Origin: Saccopteryx bilineata
Lineage: Eukaryota > Chordata > Mammalia > Chiroptera > Emballonuridae
Direction of reading: 5' to 3'
DNA length: 64,000 bases
Assembly (NCBI RefSeq): GCF_036850765.1
Contig: NC_089493.1
Coordinates: 189,861,140-189,925,139, forward strand
In this document: positions 44,913 to 55,816 of the stretch, piece after piece
Numbering within the stretch: position 1 is the first letter of the stretch
How the letters are laid out: every line of letters begins with the position of its first letter
The notes under the pieces: model-generated
Seen by the model: the letters and a program-made list of their open reading frames with translations, nothing else
The model's database searches: none
What the model was told of the DNA's origin: nothing
Made by a program: the position numbers and the translations under genes

Positions 44913-45279
44913 TTTTTTTGTTGTATTTTTCTGAAGTTGGAAACGGGGAGGCAGTCAGACTCCTGCATGCGCCCGACCGGGATCCACACGGCATGCCCAC
45001 CAGGGGGCAATGCTCTGTCCATCTAGGGCGTTGCTCTGTTGCAACCAGAGCCATTCTAGCGCCTGAGGCAGAGGCCACAGAGCCATCCTCAGTGCCCAGG
45101 CAAACTTTGCTCCAGTGGAGCCTTGGCTGTGGGAGGGGAAGAGAGAGACAGAGAGGAAGGAGAGGGGGAGGGATGGAGAAGCAGATGGGCGCTTCTCCTG
45201 TGTGCCTTGGCCAGGAATCGAACCCGAGACTCCTGCACGCCAGGCCGATGCTCTACCACTGAGCCAACCGGCCAGGGCC
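44913..45279 (-). mobile_element. Bat tRNA-derived SINE, type A
   Basis: Minus-strand GGCCCTGGCCGGTTGGCTCA head, B box GGTTCGATTCC, tail seen as T run at 44911-44919. Perfect 17-bp target duplication ACATTCCCTCGTTATTT at 44896-44912 and 45280-45296. CTCF-like core at 44997-45011 (plus) has GGCAA in place of GGCGA. Several long frames here are SINE artefacts. Confidence 0.97.
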
Positions 45280-45296
45280 ACATTCCCTCGTTATTT

Positions 45297-46734
45297 GGTG
45301 ATGACCTCCCAAACCGCGCGAACGAGTCTGGGCCCTGATGCAGGTGACGGGGAGACCGACACTTTTGGAAGCACCTGTTTGTAGAGGCTGGGCTGAGACG
45401 CTTTCACAGGCACTGGGTACCGTCGCCGGAGTGTCGGGCTCCGGGACACGCCGCCGGGAGCAGTAACTTGCACACACAGCACTGCCGACCTGGCTGGCCA
45501 AGGGGGCTGCCTCTCTGCACAAGCCGGGGAGGCAGGACACAGCGGCCCTGACTGCTGGTGCCAGCGTCTCACTCTCTTCACCCCCATGTGGGAGTTCAGA
45601 CGCTCCAACCAGAGCTGCTGGCTCCAGAGCTCCCCCTGCCTGCAGGGGCCATACCAGCAGCACGGATCCCTGGCCGGCCTCTCCCCTTCCCGCCTAAGCC
45701 GGCCCTGGGTCCTGGCCCCACACGAGTCCATCAGGAGGCAGATACACAGTCGCCCCCCACGCCCTGGCTGCAGGCGGGTCTGGGGACAGTCATTTTTAGC
45801 CTTCCCACCTCTGTAGTGGGGGACAGTGCCCAGGAGGAGGTTGCAGTGGACGCTGAGTGAGGCCATCAGCTATCTCGGTCTTGTTAAAAAAAAACAGGAG
45901 CCGTTTCCCTGAGGCTTCCAGGGTGGTGTGCTCAGTCCCAACGTCAGGTCCAGGCTTGCCAGCTCTAAGCTCCACTGCTTTTCCAGTACAAGGCAAGAGA
46001 ATGTCATTTGTTACATTCAAAGGCAGTAACTAAGGGAGGTGCTGGCCTTTTTATAGCCAAAGGAAAAAAAAAAAAAAAGAAAGAAAGAAAGAAGAAAGAA
46101 AAGCACATTTTGGAGCATAGCTAGCTGCCGGAAAACTGACTGAAAGTCAGCTGACAAGGGTCAGCTTGTGACACGGAGCGCGGAGGACCTGGCATTGCCA
46201 CAGCTTCTCCCGAAACTCCCCGTTCCAGGAGAGATTTGCACCAAGTGTTTCATCCATCAGGGTGTTGTTCAGTGATCACAGTGGTTTTTATTTGTTGTGT
46301 GTTTTTTTTTTGTTTTTTTTTTTGCAGGTGCAGTGACTCAGAATTCAGGGTCATCACAAATCTACAAGCCAGAGCTCCCCAAGAGCAGGAAGTCTGACCC
46401 ATCCACTCAGCTGTGGGGGAGGCATGGATATGCAGTCCTGCAAGGGAGCCCATTTCTCTAGGAGGGGACGCAGGCCTCCGATTTGGGGACTGCGTTTGCA
46501 GGAGGGAGTGGATGTCGTTAGTCACTCTGTTAGTCAATATCTCCGCCCGGATTCCAGCGATCACCATCTCTCAGCTGGGTCTCGCAAACCCCTCTCCCCG
46601 GGAGCCCTGCGGTGTGTTTCCAGCCTGTAGTTCATCTCTCCTGCCACCTGACCCATGTTTCTGCAGCCTGGATCTGACTGTGGGAGTGCCCTGCTTCAGA
46701 GCCTTTTGCTTGTCGCTGTTTAATAAATAAAGCA
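45297..46734. other. Single-copy, GC-rich intron
   Basis: Contains an (A/GAAA)n run at 46064-46100 and T runs at 46301-46325. A 191-codon minus-strand frame (45291-45866) overlaps several others and shows no domain. Nothing further recognised. Confidence 0.4.
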
Positions 46735-47945
46735 CACTCAACAACAAAAACTACCCAGTTGAAAAATGGGCAAACGACTTGAACAGGAAGATAGAAAAAA
46801 ACAGCCAACAGCCACATGAAAAGACGCTCAGCACCACTAATCACTTGGGAAATGAAAATCAAAACCATAAGGAGACAGCATGCTACACACTTGAGGATGA
46901 CTGCTATTAAAAAATCAGTTCCTGGCCCTGGCCGGTTGGCTCAGTGGTAGAGCGTCGGCCTGGCACGCGGAAGTCCCGGGTTCGATTCCCGGCCAGGGCA
47001 CACAGGAGAAGCGCCCATCTGCTTCTCCACCCCTCCCCCTTTCCTTCCTCTCTGTCTCTCTCTTCCCCTCCCGCAGCGAGGCTCCACTGAAGCAAAGATG
47101 GCCCAGGCGCTGGGGATGGCTCTGTCACAAAAGAGCGACGCCCTGGAGGGGCAGAGCATCGCTCCCTGGTGGGCAGAGCGTCGCCCCATGGTGGGCATGC
47201 CGGGTGGATCCAGGTCGGGCGCATGCGGGAGTCTGTCTGACTGTCTCTCCCCATTTCTAGCTTCAGAAAAAAAAAAAAAAATCAGTTCCTAACACGGGTC
47301 GGGAGGATGTGGAGAAATTGAAACCCTTGGGGACTCTTGCTGGGAATGTAAAATGGTGTCGCTGCTGTGAAAAATGTTATGGTGGCTCCTCAAAAAGTTA
47401 AACATGGAATCACTATATGACCCAGCAAGTCCTCTTCTGGGTCAAAAAATATTGAAATCAGGGTCCTGAAGAGAGATTTCGAACATCCATGTTCCTAGCA
47501 GCATTATTCATGAGAGCTAAGGGGCGGAGGGAGCCCAGCTGTCTATCGACGGATGACTCAGTAAACAAAACGTGTATACACACAACGGACGGTGACTCGG
47601 CCTTAAGAAGGAAGGAACTTCTGACACGTGCTGCAACGTGGATGAACCATTACGTTAAGTGGGATGAGCCAGGCGCAGAGGTCAAACACTGCCGGATTCC
47701 ACTTATATTAGGTACCTCGTGCAGTCAGATTCACAGAGACAGACAGTAAGATGGCGGCCGCCGGGGTCTGCAGCTGCTGGGCAGAGAGGGGACAGGGTTT
47801 TAGTTCTGCAAGTGAGCAGAGTTCTAGAGATCGCTTGCGCAACAGCGTGAATGTACTCAACAGTACTGAACTGGACACTTAAAATGGTTAAGAAGGTCAA
47901 GTTTATGTTATGTGTAGTGCACCACAGTTAAAAAAAAAAAAAAAA
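46735..47945 (+). mobile_element. Old LINE-1 3' part, split by a SINE
   Basis: Plus-strand L1: TACCCAGTTGAAAAATGGGC, GCCAACAGCCACATGAAAAG, AAATGAAAATCAAAACCATAAGG, then after the SINE GGGAATGTAAAATGGTG, CTATATGACCCAGCAAG, GTGGATGAACCATTACG and a 3' UTR with CTGAACTGGACACTTAAAATGG ending in an A run (47932-47945). Decayed ORF2 plus 3' UTR; the only interruption is the SINE at 46924-47275. Confidence 0.85.
46924..47275 (+). mobile_element. Bat tRNA-derived SINE, type A, inside the L1
   Basis: GGCCCTGGCCGGTTGGCTCA head, B box GGTTCGATTCCCGG, tail TTCAGAAAAA. Target duplication AAAAAATCAGTTCCT at 46909-46923 and 47276-47290. The internal GTCGCCCC unit appears twice, with mutated CTCF-like cores (near 47159-47173 and 47180-47194). 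It is missing a segment relative to others: TCTGTCACAAAAGAGCGAC replaces the usual longer spacer. Confidence 0.95.
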
Positions 47946-48149
47946 GATATCACGTCCAAGGGACCGGGCGTAACATTCAGTGCCTGAGACTAATGGGCTC
48001 CAATGGGCTGTCGTAGCATTATTCCCTGCTTCTTCCTCCGATGAGCAGGACGGGCCAATCCTGAAGCTCACTACGCCCCTGCTTGTCTCTGGGCCTTGGT
48101 TATCCCCTTGACCCGAGTGCCCACCCCCCAGATGCCTGCCAGACAACCC
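47946..48149. other. Short single-copy intron between two retroelements
   Basis: Nothing recognised in about 200 bases between the L1 tail and the next SINE target duplication. Confidence 0.4.
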
Positions 48150-48165
48150 CTCACTCCTCTCTTTT

Positions 48166-48543
48166 CTTTTTTTTTTTTTTGTATTTATTTTCTGAAGCTG
48201 GAAACGGGGAGAGACAGTCAGACAGACTCCTGTATGCGCCCGACCAGGATTCACCTGGCACGCCCACCAGGGGGCGATGCTCTGCCCCTCCGGGGTGTCG
48301 CTCTGCTGCGACCAGAGCCACTCTAGCGCCTGGGGCAGAGGCCAAGGAGCCATCCCCAGCGCCCGGGCCATCTTTTGCTCCAATGGAGCCTTGGCTGTGG
48401 GAGGGGAAGAGAGAGACAGAGAGGAAGGGGGGGGGGGTGGAGAAGCAAATGGGCGCTTCTCCTGTGTGCCCTGGCCGGGAATTGAACCCGGGTCCCCCGC
48501 ATGCCAGGCCGACGCTCTACCGCTGAGCCAACCGGCCAGGGCT
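48166..48543 (-). mobile_element. Bat tRNA-derived SINE, type A
   Basis: Minus-strand head GCCCTGGCCGGTTGGCTCAG, B box GGTTCAATTCC, tail as T run 48168-48180. Target duplication is imperfect: CTCACTCCTCTCT (48150-48162) and CTCACTCCTTCTCTT (48545-48559). Intact CTCF-like core at 48264-48278 (plus). Confidence 0.93.
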
Positions 48544-48559
48544 TCTCACTCCTTCTCTT

Positions 48560-49235
48560 GACCTCTCACTGAGTTCAGAATCCAAGCCCCCGTTACTGCT
48601 GCCCACCACCCCCTGCGATCTTGTCCCTGGCCCACCTGCCCCCTTGCTCCCTGCTCAGCAACCCCCCTGGCTGGCCTCCTTCCAGTTCCTAGCACACCCC
48701 GAGTCCTTTCCTGCCTCCGAGTCCTCGCACACACTCTCCCCTCTGCTTGCAACCCTCTGTGCCGCCCTCCCTATGGCTACAGCTTCCGAACCGTTATGTT
48801 TCAGCCTCGCTCTTCGGGGAGACCTTCCCGATCGCCCCGCCGTCCTTATGCTGCAGCAGCTGTTTCCTTCATGGCCTTTGTCAAAACCTGCACTTGCATC
48901 ACATGTTTCCTGGACCATCCTGCAAGCACATCGGCTCCGTGGCACTGGGGACACTGTTCACTGCCGTCACGAAAGCCTACGACTAACGGGATGACTGGGT
49001 ATGCCCAGCAGCCAGTTCAGACGTCACCTCAATCTGACACCCACCTCCGTTATCCTAGCAGAACTGACCCCCGGTTCAGCCTGCACCTTCTTCAACTGCT
49101 ATTTCTCACACCGGGTCGAGAGCTTCGAGCCATGGGTCATATACTCCATTAACTGTGACACTCCCGGCAGGCAGCAGACTGCTTGGCATATAACAGATGC
49201 TTGGGAAGGTTCATTTGATGTGGCATTTTCCAAAC
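48560..49235 (+). repeat. L2 LINE remnant, relatively long
   Basis: Ordered plus-strand L2 phrases: CTGGCCTCCTTCCAGTTCC, CACACTCTCCCCTCTGC, TTCGGGGAGACCTTCCC, GTTTCCTGGACCATCC, then a 3' end with CTGCTTGGCATATAACAGATGC and TTGGGAAGGTTCATTTG. About 670 bp, ancient. Confidence 0.7.
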
Positions 49236-49360
49236 TTTTGCCACTTTTTTTTCACCTTCAAGATTTTTGTCGTGTTTACTTTCACTTCCTTTTAGATTGA
49301 CTCACATTAAAAAAAAATGTTTAAACATTAGAAAAAAATGTTTAAAGAAGAAAAACCGTA

Positions 49361-49796
49361 GCCTGACCAGGTGGTGGCGCAATGGATAGAGCGTCAGACT
49401 GAGACGAGGAGGACCCAGGTTTGAAACCCTGAGGTCGCCAGCTTGAGCGCGGGCTCATCTGGTTTGAGCAAGGCTCACCAGCTTAGACCCAAGGTCGCTG
49501 GCTTGAATATGGGATCATAGACATGACCCCAGTATCTCTGGCTTTAGTCCAAAGGTCACTGGCTTGAAGCCCAAGGTCACTGGCTTGACCTCAAGGTTGC
49601 TGACTTGAGCAAGGGGTCACTCACTCTACTTTAGCCTCCCAGTCAAGGCACATGTGAGAAAACAATCAATGGACAACTAAGGTGCTGCAAAACGAAGACT
49701 TGATGATTCTCATCTCTCTTCCTTCCTGTCTCTCTGTCCCTATCTGTCCCTCTCTCTGACTCTCTGTCTCTGTCAGAAAACAAACAAAAAAACCAG
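49361..49796 (+). mobile_element. Bat tRNA-derived SINE, long type with internal repeats
   Basis: GCCTGACCAGGTGGTGGCGC head (duplication first), GGATAGAGCGTC, B-box-like GGTTTGAAACCC, then a body of repeated AAGGTCACTGGCTTGA-type units and a C/T tail with A-rich end. Target duplication GAAAAACCGTA at 49350-49360 and 49797-49807. Related by head to the short type B SINE but twice its length because of the repeated body. Confidence 0.92.
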
Positions 49797-49807
49797 GAAA
49801 AACCGTA

Positions 49808-51830
49808 AATATCAGTAAAATCAAGACCTTGATGTACTTAGTTATATTTCCTCCGTATTGCACGTTAAATTGATGCATAAATAAATTCTTTAAAGTTTCC
49901 ATGTGCCCCTAGAGTTATGCTGTCATTCTTTGGAAGACACTGGTCTAAAGAATGAGCACGTTGATTCCGTGTCACTCTGGTGGCCCTCCAGGGTCTGACA
50001 CCTGCCTCCCTGGGCCACGCCTCACCCCCTTGTGTATGTTCACGTCTTCCTAGAAAAAAAAAAAATGCCAGGCCTAATTTAAACATCTCTGGCATTTGTT
50101 CAGGAGGCTGAATACGGCCTCACCTCTCTCCATGTGGAAGGCTCCAGGCAGGCACAGCCGATGGATTCAGGTTGAGATTTGAAAAGAAAGTGGTTGCTTT
50201 TCAGCATTAAGTCTTCCTGGAGTTGTGGCAAAGAAGAAATAGCGCTTGTCTGTGAATCTGGAAGTCTGAGTTCGAATCCTGCCTCTGACACTATCTTGCT
50301 TGTGACCTTGTGCAGGTTATGGTTCACTTTGGACCTCAGTTTACCCATCTGTAAATGAAGAATTTGGCCCACATACTCCTAGAGAATCTAAAGCCTCACC
50401 CAAGAATAACATCCTAGGTCCTGACAGGTATCCAAAGCCAGGTGGAGCTCATCAGGGGAAAGAGAGGCTCTGGCTGTGTTGGTTAATGTGGGTGCATCGC
50501 CAAACTTGTGTAAGAAAATTCCCTACACATGTGAAAACCATCTGGGAGGTCACTATTCCACATTGTCTGTGACTTTATGGATCCAAAGCAAACACAATAT
50601 TGGTTGCTCAAATTATGAGTGACATTCTGCAGAGGCCCCACCTCCCCGGCTATCTAGAGTGGGTGATCTCTCCAGAATGGAACCTCAACTGTAGGGACCA
50701 AGAATCTGGCCTAGTGATGCAGGCGGAGGGGGTCGGAGCCTTGAGGACACGCTGCTCAGCGGTCCTGCAGCCTCGGGCCCCAGCCTGCCTTCCCCACGCC
50801 TGGGAGGCAGCTTGAAGCTGCTTCCCCAGCTCAGCTCAGATGGGGGACAGCGGCTGGGGCTTCCCAGCGAAAACCCAGGACGGGCCTTGTCTTCCTTACT
50901 CACTACTGCCTCGATGGTGCCCGGCCAGTGCGCAAGGTGACGCTGGCTGTAATGCACGCACAAATGGATGGGGGTCCACACGACGGCCGGCAGGAGTTAG
51001 AAGGCGCGCCTCGGTCCTAGAATGGTAAGTAAGCCTTCTGAAAAGAAAGAACTTAAATCTATTTGTTAAAAGTCAGATATTGAGCTGAATGTTTTCCATG
51101 ATTGGTTTCTTTAATCATCATAGCAACTAAATGAGGTTCAGTTTCATACTTCCTTCTCCATGTGGGGGAAACTGAGGCTCTGGCCACTTAAGTAAATTGC
51201 CCGAGATCACTTAGATTTAAATGGCAGAGCTAGAATTCAAACTCAGAACCAACTGACTCCCAAGTGCCGTGATCATGCCACGGCAGTGTGTTCTTACCAT
51301 CATGAGCCCCAAATTAAGCCCGCTGTGATCAAAGATGCCTTCCTGGGCTAGATGGTGTGGTTCGGGAGAAAAGAAAGGAGTATCAACACAGCAAAATGTA
51401 GGTAACATAAAATTGGCTGTCGGTGGTTATAGATTTTAGCTTCGTACTTTTAGTAAATTAATTATGTAGTCCTAGGAAGTTTCTCCCCTGCTATAAAATG
51501 GAAAGGCTCAAGCAAATGATCGCACCAGTATTTCCCAATGCTAAAGGTCTGTGACTCAGCAAAGAAACAGAGCCCAGAAGGGGGCCAAGGGGTGTCACCG
51601 TGCCAGGAGAAGGTGCCCTCCCCGTGGTCAGCTAGAGGTGGTGAAGATGGCAATGAACAAACAGGTAAATGCGCTATTCTCAGATTTTATTTTTCTAATT
51701 TTTTCCCCCAATCTGCCTAAACACTGTGAATCTTCAAAGCCCTTGAGTCATTCAGACACTCCGGGGTTCAATGACAGAGACTGGTCGCGGTTTATTCCAT
51801 GTCCCAGGTAATGCTAATATTTTAAGACAG
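49808..51830. other. Intron with MIR remnants at 50205-50385 and 51060-51260
   Basis: The plus-strand MIR at 50205 shows GAGTTCGAATCCTGCCTC, TGTGACCTTGTGCAGGTTA and CCTCAGTTTACCCATCTG. The reversed MIR at 51060 shows GGGGAAACTGAGGCTCTGGCC, GCCCGAGATCACTTAG and GAATTCAAACTCAGAACC. The rest is unremarkable single-copy sequence. Confidence 0.75.
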
Positions 51831-51849
51831 AGTTGACAATACAAAACCA

Positions 51850-52681
51850 GGTTACAACTATTAGAAGCAAAATATCTGGGGATCTAGCAAGGATTTTAAG
51901 TCCCAGAAACAAAGAATACTAAAGTCATAAACTCAAAATGGATTAAAGACTTAAGTGTGACTTGATACCATGAAACTCCTGGAAGAAATCATAGGCAGTA
52001 AATTCTCGAACATTTCCTTTAGCAATATTTTTTTCTGATATATCTCCTCAGGCAAGAAAAACAAAAGAAAATATAAACAAATGGGACCACATGAAACTGA
52101 AATATTTTTGCACAGCAAAGGAAACCAACAACAAAATGAAAAGACAACCCACTGAATGAGAGAAGATATCCATTAATGATAAGGGGTTAATATACAAAAT
52201 TTATAAAAATCGCATACAACTCAACATCCCCCAAAACAAAAAAAATCCAATTAAAAATGGGCAGAGGACCTGAAAAGACACTTCTCCACAGAGGACATAC
52301 AGAGGAACAATATACATATGAAAAGATGCTGCATGTCACCAGTCATCAGAGACATGCAAATTAAAACCACAATGAGATGTTACCCCACACCTGTCAGAAT
52401 GGCTACCATCAATAAATCAACAAATAAGTGCTGGCGAGGATATGGAGAAAAGGAAATGGTCATGCACTGCTGATGGGAATGCAGATTGGTGCAGCCACTG
52501 TGGACAATAATATGGAGGCTCCTTAAAAAATTATAAAGGGAACAACTACCTTATGACTCAGTGATTCTACTTCTGGGAAAATATCTGAAGAAACCCAAAA
52601 CACTAACTCGAAAGAATATATCATAGAGATGCACACTTGAAACCTATATGACCCTATTAACCAATGTCACCACAATACATT
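51850..52681 (+). mobile_element. Old LINE-1 ORF2 end and 3' part
   Basis: Plus-strand L1: GAAACTCCTGGAAGAAATCATAGG, CAGGCAAGAAAAACAAAAG, GCACAGCAAAGGAAACCA, GGGCAGAGGACCTGAAAAGAC, GAAAAGATGCTGCATGTCACC, ATGGAGAAAAGGAAATGG, and the 3' phrase CTTGAAACCTATATGACC. It resumes briefly after the SINE. ORF2 is broken by stops and deletions. Fits a mid-age L1M/L1MA-type copy. Confidence 0.85.
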
Positions 52682-53030
52682 AATTAAATTATTTATTTAT
52701 TTATTTGAGATGAAGGGAGATAGTAAGACAGACTCCTGCATATGCCCCCACCAGCATCCACCCAGCAAACCCTGTGTGGCGGTGATGCTTGTATCAATTG
52801 AGCTATTTTTAGTGCCTGAGGCTGTCACTCAGACCAACTGAACTATCCTCAGCTTCTAGGGAGGATGACTGAATTAATCAAGCCATTGGCTGTGGGAGGG
52901 GAAGAGGGAAAGAAGAGGGAGGGAGTGAGAATCAGATGGTTGCTTTTCCTGTGTGCCCTGAATGGAATTGAACCCAGGACATCCATATGCAGGGTTGATG
53001 TGCTATCCACTGAGCAAACTGGCCAGGGCA
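52682..53030 (-). mobile_element. Older, diverged type A-related SINE
   Basis: Minus strand: TGCCCTGGCCAGTTTGCTCAG head, B-box GGTTCAATTCC, body like type A but with many changes, tail as ATTTATTTATTT near 52690-52705. Perfect 15-bp target duplication TCACCACAATACATT at 52667-52681 and 53031-53045 inside the L1. Its CTCF-like segment is gone. Suggests an earlier burst of the same lineage. Confidence 0.88.
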
Positions 53031-53045
53031 TCACCACAATACATT

Positions 53046-53154
53046 TAATATAAAAGGAAACAAAAAGGAATATAAGTGCCCCTATATTCACTGTAGTCAC
53101 ATCACATATTAAGGTTGCATCTAATAAATTTATTCTTGGTAGGGATGTATCTAT
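53046..53154 (+). mobile_element. L1-like fragment left of the TAATC tract
   Basis: GTGCCCCTATATTCACTGTAG resembles the L1 phrase about the first passage to the 3' UTR. The following TAATAAATTTATTCTTGG is unassigned. The junction with the TAATC tract is not sharp. Confidence 0.5.
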
Positions 53155-54022
53155 TTGCCTAATCTAATCTGCCTAATGTAATACACTACTAATGTAACAA
53201 GCCACCAATATAATTAGATGCTAATCTAATCACTTCCAACCAAATCAGTCCATAATCTAATAAAGGCATAATCGGATCCGGCATATAATCTGATCAGCAG
53301 CTTAATCTAGGCAATCTCTGACATGAGTGACCTTAATCTAATCTGTGCTTAATCTCATTGAGCTCCTAATCTAATCAGAACTACAAAGTAATCTGATTGG
53401 CCATATTGACCTTTTCGCTGATGATTTAATCAACATCTAATCTGATGGCCTGCTAAACTAATCAACCCATAATCTGATCACTGCCTAACCTATATAACTA
53501 TCTTAATCTAATCAGTACAAGCCCCAATCTGCTATTAATCTAATTGCACCTATTAAAATTGCCTACATAATCCAATCAGCCATGCTGCCTTGATCTGGTC
53601 AACCCCTTATTTAATGAAGCCCCATGATTTGATCTACTGCTGAAGTTAATCAGCTGATCAATCAAAAATGGATCTTTGATCTAATCAAGCCCTAATCTAT
53701 CGATTAGATCATACATCCGATTAAATTAGGGGCCAGTCAGATTACCAGTCAGTTGGATTAAGCAGTTAATCCGATTAAGCGGCTTTTTTAGGCACGGGTT
53801 GATTAGATTAAGTGTCTGGGCCATATTAAGCATTTGTTTAAAAAAGAGGTTGATTAGATTATCGGATTGAGCAGCTTGTTGGGCAGGGACTGATTAGATT
53901 ATGTAGCTGAGCATATTAAGTGGTCAGAGTAGAATAGTGGTTGCTTAAATTAGGGATTGATTGGATTGACAGTTGATTATATTAATCAACTGATGAAGGG
54001 TAGTGATTGATTAGATTAGTCT
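53155..54022. repeat. Strand-flipping TAATC/GATTA motif tract of unknown origin
   Basis: From 53155 to about 53700 the plus strand carries about 25 TAATC words, often doubled as TAATCTAATC, at irregular 10-40-bp spacing, and almost no GATTA. From 53701 to 54022 it carries about 14 GATTA words, often GATTAGATTA, and only two TAATC. The switch falls on a hairpin, CTAATC-TATC-GATTAG, at 53692-53707. It reads as a decayed long inverted repeat or foldback element, with a left arm of about 540 bp and a right arm of about 320 bp. I cannot match it to a known family. It lies between L1-like flanks. Confidence 0.85.
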
Positions 54023-54176
54023 CACAAGGAATATACTAGAATTATCATGGCCTCACTATGTAAATTATATAATTGTCTAACCACTACACTGTACACGTTA
54101 AACTAATATAAAATAATATTGAATGTTAATTCAATATTATTTAATTTTAATTTCAAAAATAAAATAAGAGAAATAA
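54023..54176 (+). mobile_element. L1 3' end fragment right of the TAATC tract
   Basis: TTGTCTAACCACTACACTGTACACG, then TAAACTAATATAAAATAATATTGAATG, closing in an A/T-rich tail, is the 3' terminal phrase of L1M-class elements. Possibly the continuation of the L1 interrupted at 53154. Confidence 0.75.
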
Positions 54177-54184
54177 CAGCACAG

Positions 54185-54889
54185 CCTGATGAGGTGGTAG
54201 TACAGTGGATAGTGCAGGGGTCAGGAACCTATAGCTCGCGAGCCAGATGTGGCTCTTTTGATGGCTGCATCTGGCTCGCAGATAAATCTTTAATAAAAAA
54301 AATAATAACGTTAAAAATATAAAACATTCTCATGTATTACAATCCATTCATTTCCTACCGCTCATGTTCATGGTTGTGGGTGGCTGGAGCCAATCACAGC
54401 TGTCCTCCGGGACAACACCAAATTTTTATTGGATAATGCGTAACGTACATGGGTCATTGTATGGCTCTCACGGAATTACATTTTAAAATATGTGGCGTTC
54501 ATGGCTCTCTCAGCCAGAAAGGTTCCCGACCCCTGGGATAGAGCATCAACTTGGGATGCTGAGGACCCAGGTTAGAAACTCCAAGGTCACTTGCTTGAGC
54601 ACAGGCTCATCCAACTTGTGCATGGGGTCATCATGATGACCCCATGGCTGCTGGCTAGAAGCCCAAGGTCACTGGCGTGAGTCCAAAGATCACTGGCTTG
54701 AGCAAGGTGTGACTGGCTTGGCTGGAGCCCCCTGGCCAAGGCACGTATGAGAAGCAATCAATGAACAACAAAAGTGCCGCAACTATGATTTGATGCTTCT
54801 CATCTCTCTCCCTTCCTGTCAGTCTCTGTCTCGCTAAAAAAATAAAGTATCTTAACTAAAAAAACAAACAAACAAACAAAAAAATCCCC
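54185..54889 (+). mobile_element. Bat long-type SINE, interrupted by a hAT
   Basis: Head CCTGATGAGGTGGTAGTACA, resuming after the hAT with GATAGAGCATCAACTTGG, a B-box-like GGTTAGAAACTC, repeated AAGGTCACTGGC units, a C/T tail and A-rich end. Short target duplication CAGCACAG at 54177-54184 and 54890-54897. More diverged than the copy at 49361. Confidence 0.88.
54215..54535 (+). mobile_element. Non-autonomous hAT inserted in the SINE (321 bp)
   Basis: Tips are CAGGGGTCAGGAACCTATAG and its near inverted repeat ending AAGGTTCCCGACCCCTG. The 8-bp target duplication is GGATAGTG (54207-54214) and GGATAGAG (54536-54543), one mismatch, copied from the SINE's own A box. The interior has TGGCTCTTTTGATGGCTGCA and no frame. 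The tips share CAGGGGTC with the 7846 and 10988 family but the body differs, so it is a separate hAT family. Confidence 0.93.
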
Positions 54890-54897
54890 CAGCACAG

Positions 54898-55559
54898 ACT
54901 AGGTCAGCCGGCCACAGAAGTGACCGACCCTAAGATGATTTGTAAATGTTTCACCTATAGAGCATAATCTGATGAAGAGGACTGTAATGTAACCAAGACA
55001 ACCTATGAATGAATAACTTGTCTGAGGTAATAAGGTCTCTTTATTGTTCTACGAGAATGAATGAGGAAGTCTGGGGCACTGTCCCACTCCTCATGGCTAG
55101 AAACTGTACTCTGGTAAGTGGTGGGGCAGTGACCCTGCTGCTGAGCTCACACGAGACGCTGAGCTCCAGATCTGGGACCTCTCCAATCAGGAGTCCCCTA
55201 GACACCTGGCCTGTCTAGCACACTGGCTCCTCCGACCTGTTTCACGGTGCCATGTGCCATAAATGACGTGCATCCTGGTCGTTGGCTTGTGGGCTTTCAG
55301 GCCCGTGGAAGGTGAATCCTATTCCGGAGGATAAATGCTGCAGATTCACAGAGACCCAGAGAAGCCTTCTGGGATCTCCCAGGCCTGCCGATACTGCTGC
55401 CTCCCTTGGCAAATGCCTTCTCCTGCTCCTCCTTCTGACAATCAGCCTAGGACCAATGACCTCCACGCCCGTCTCATGGAAAACTCAGGGGACCCTTGAA
55501 CTGCCTTACAGTTTTGCTCATGATTTGGCAGGAAGGAAATACAGGCATAGATCAAACTC
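54898..55559. other. Single-copy intron
   Basis: Nothing recognised. Frames of 60-128 codons without domain support. Confidence 0.4.
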
Positions 55560-55725
55560 CACAGAGCAATTCATCCATGCATCCATCCCCCTGTGCACTC
55601 ATCCGACCATCCATCCTGCAAATATTACTGCACACGCATTATGTGCTAGACGTCGTGTTAGGATCTGAGGATGCAGAGGTGAGCAAAATACAAACCTGGT
55701 CCCTGGTATGGGTATGACTGAGCCC
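55560..55725 (-). repeat. L2-like remnant
   Basis: CATCCATGCATCCATCCCCC, GCACACGCATTATGTGCTAGACG and GATCTGAGGATGCAGAGGTGAGC follow the reversed L2 3' pattern. Confidence 0.6.
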
Positions 55726-55816
55726 ATGGGTGGCATGGGAGAGAGACCTTTACCCCACCTGTCCCTCCATAATAATCTTGTCACAGGTGCAAAGCTCAGA
55801 TAAAAGTTCCCTCTGG

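Noticed and set aside
44681..45262. 193-codon frame and others of 60-190 codons over 15.4, 22.3, 24.2, 44.9, 46.9, 48.2 and 60.7 kb
   Set aside because: All lie in the type A SINE, whose GC-rich body lacks stops in several frames; the same peptide strings recur at each copy.
53155..53700. CRISPR-like or satellite array reading of the TAATC words
   Set aside because: Spacing is irregular, units are not conserved, and the host is a mammal; a regular repeat-spacer layout is absent.
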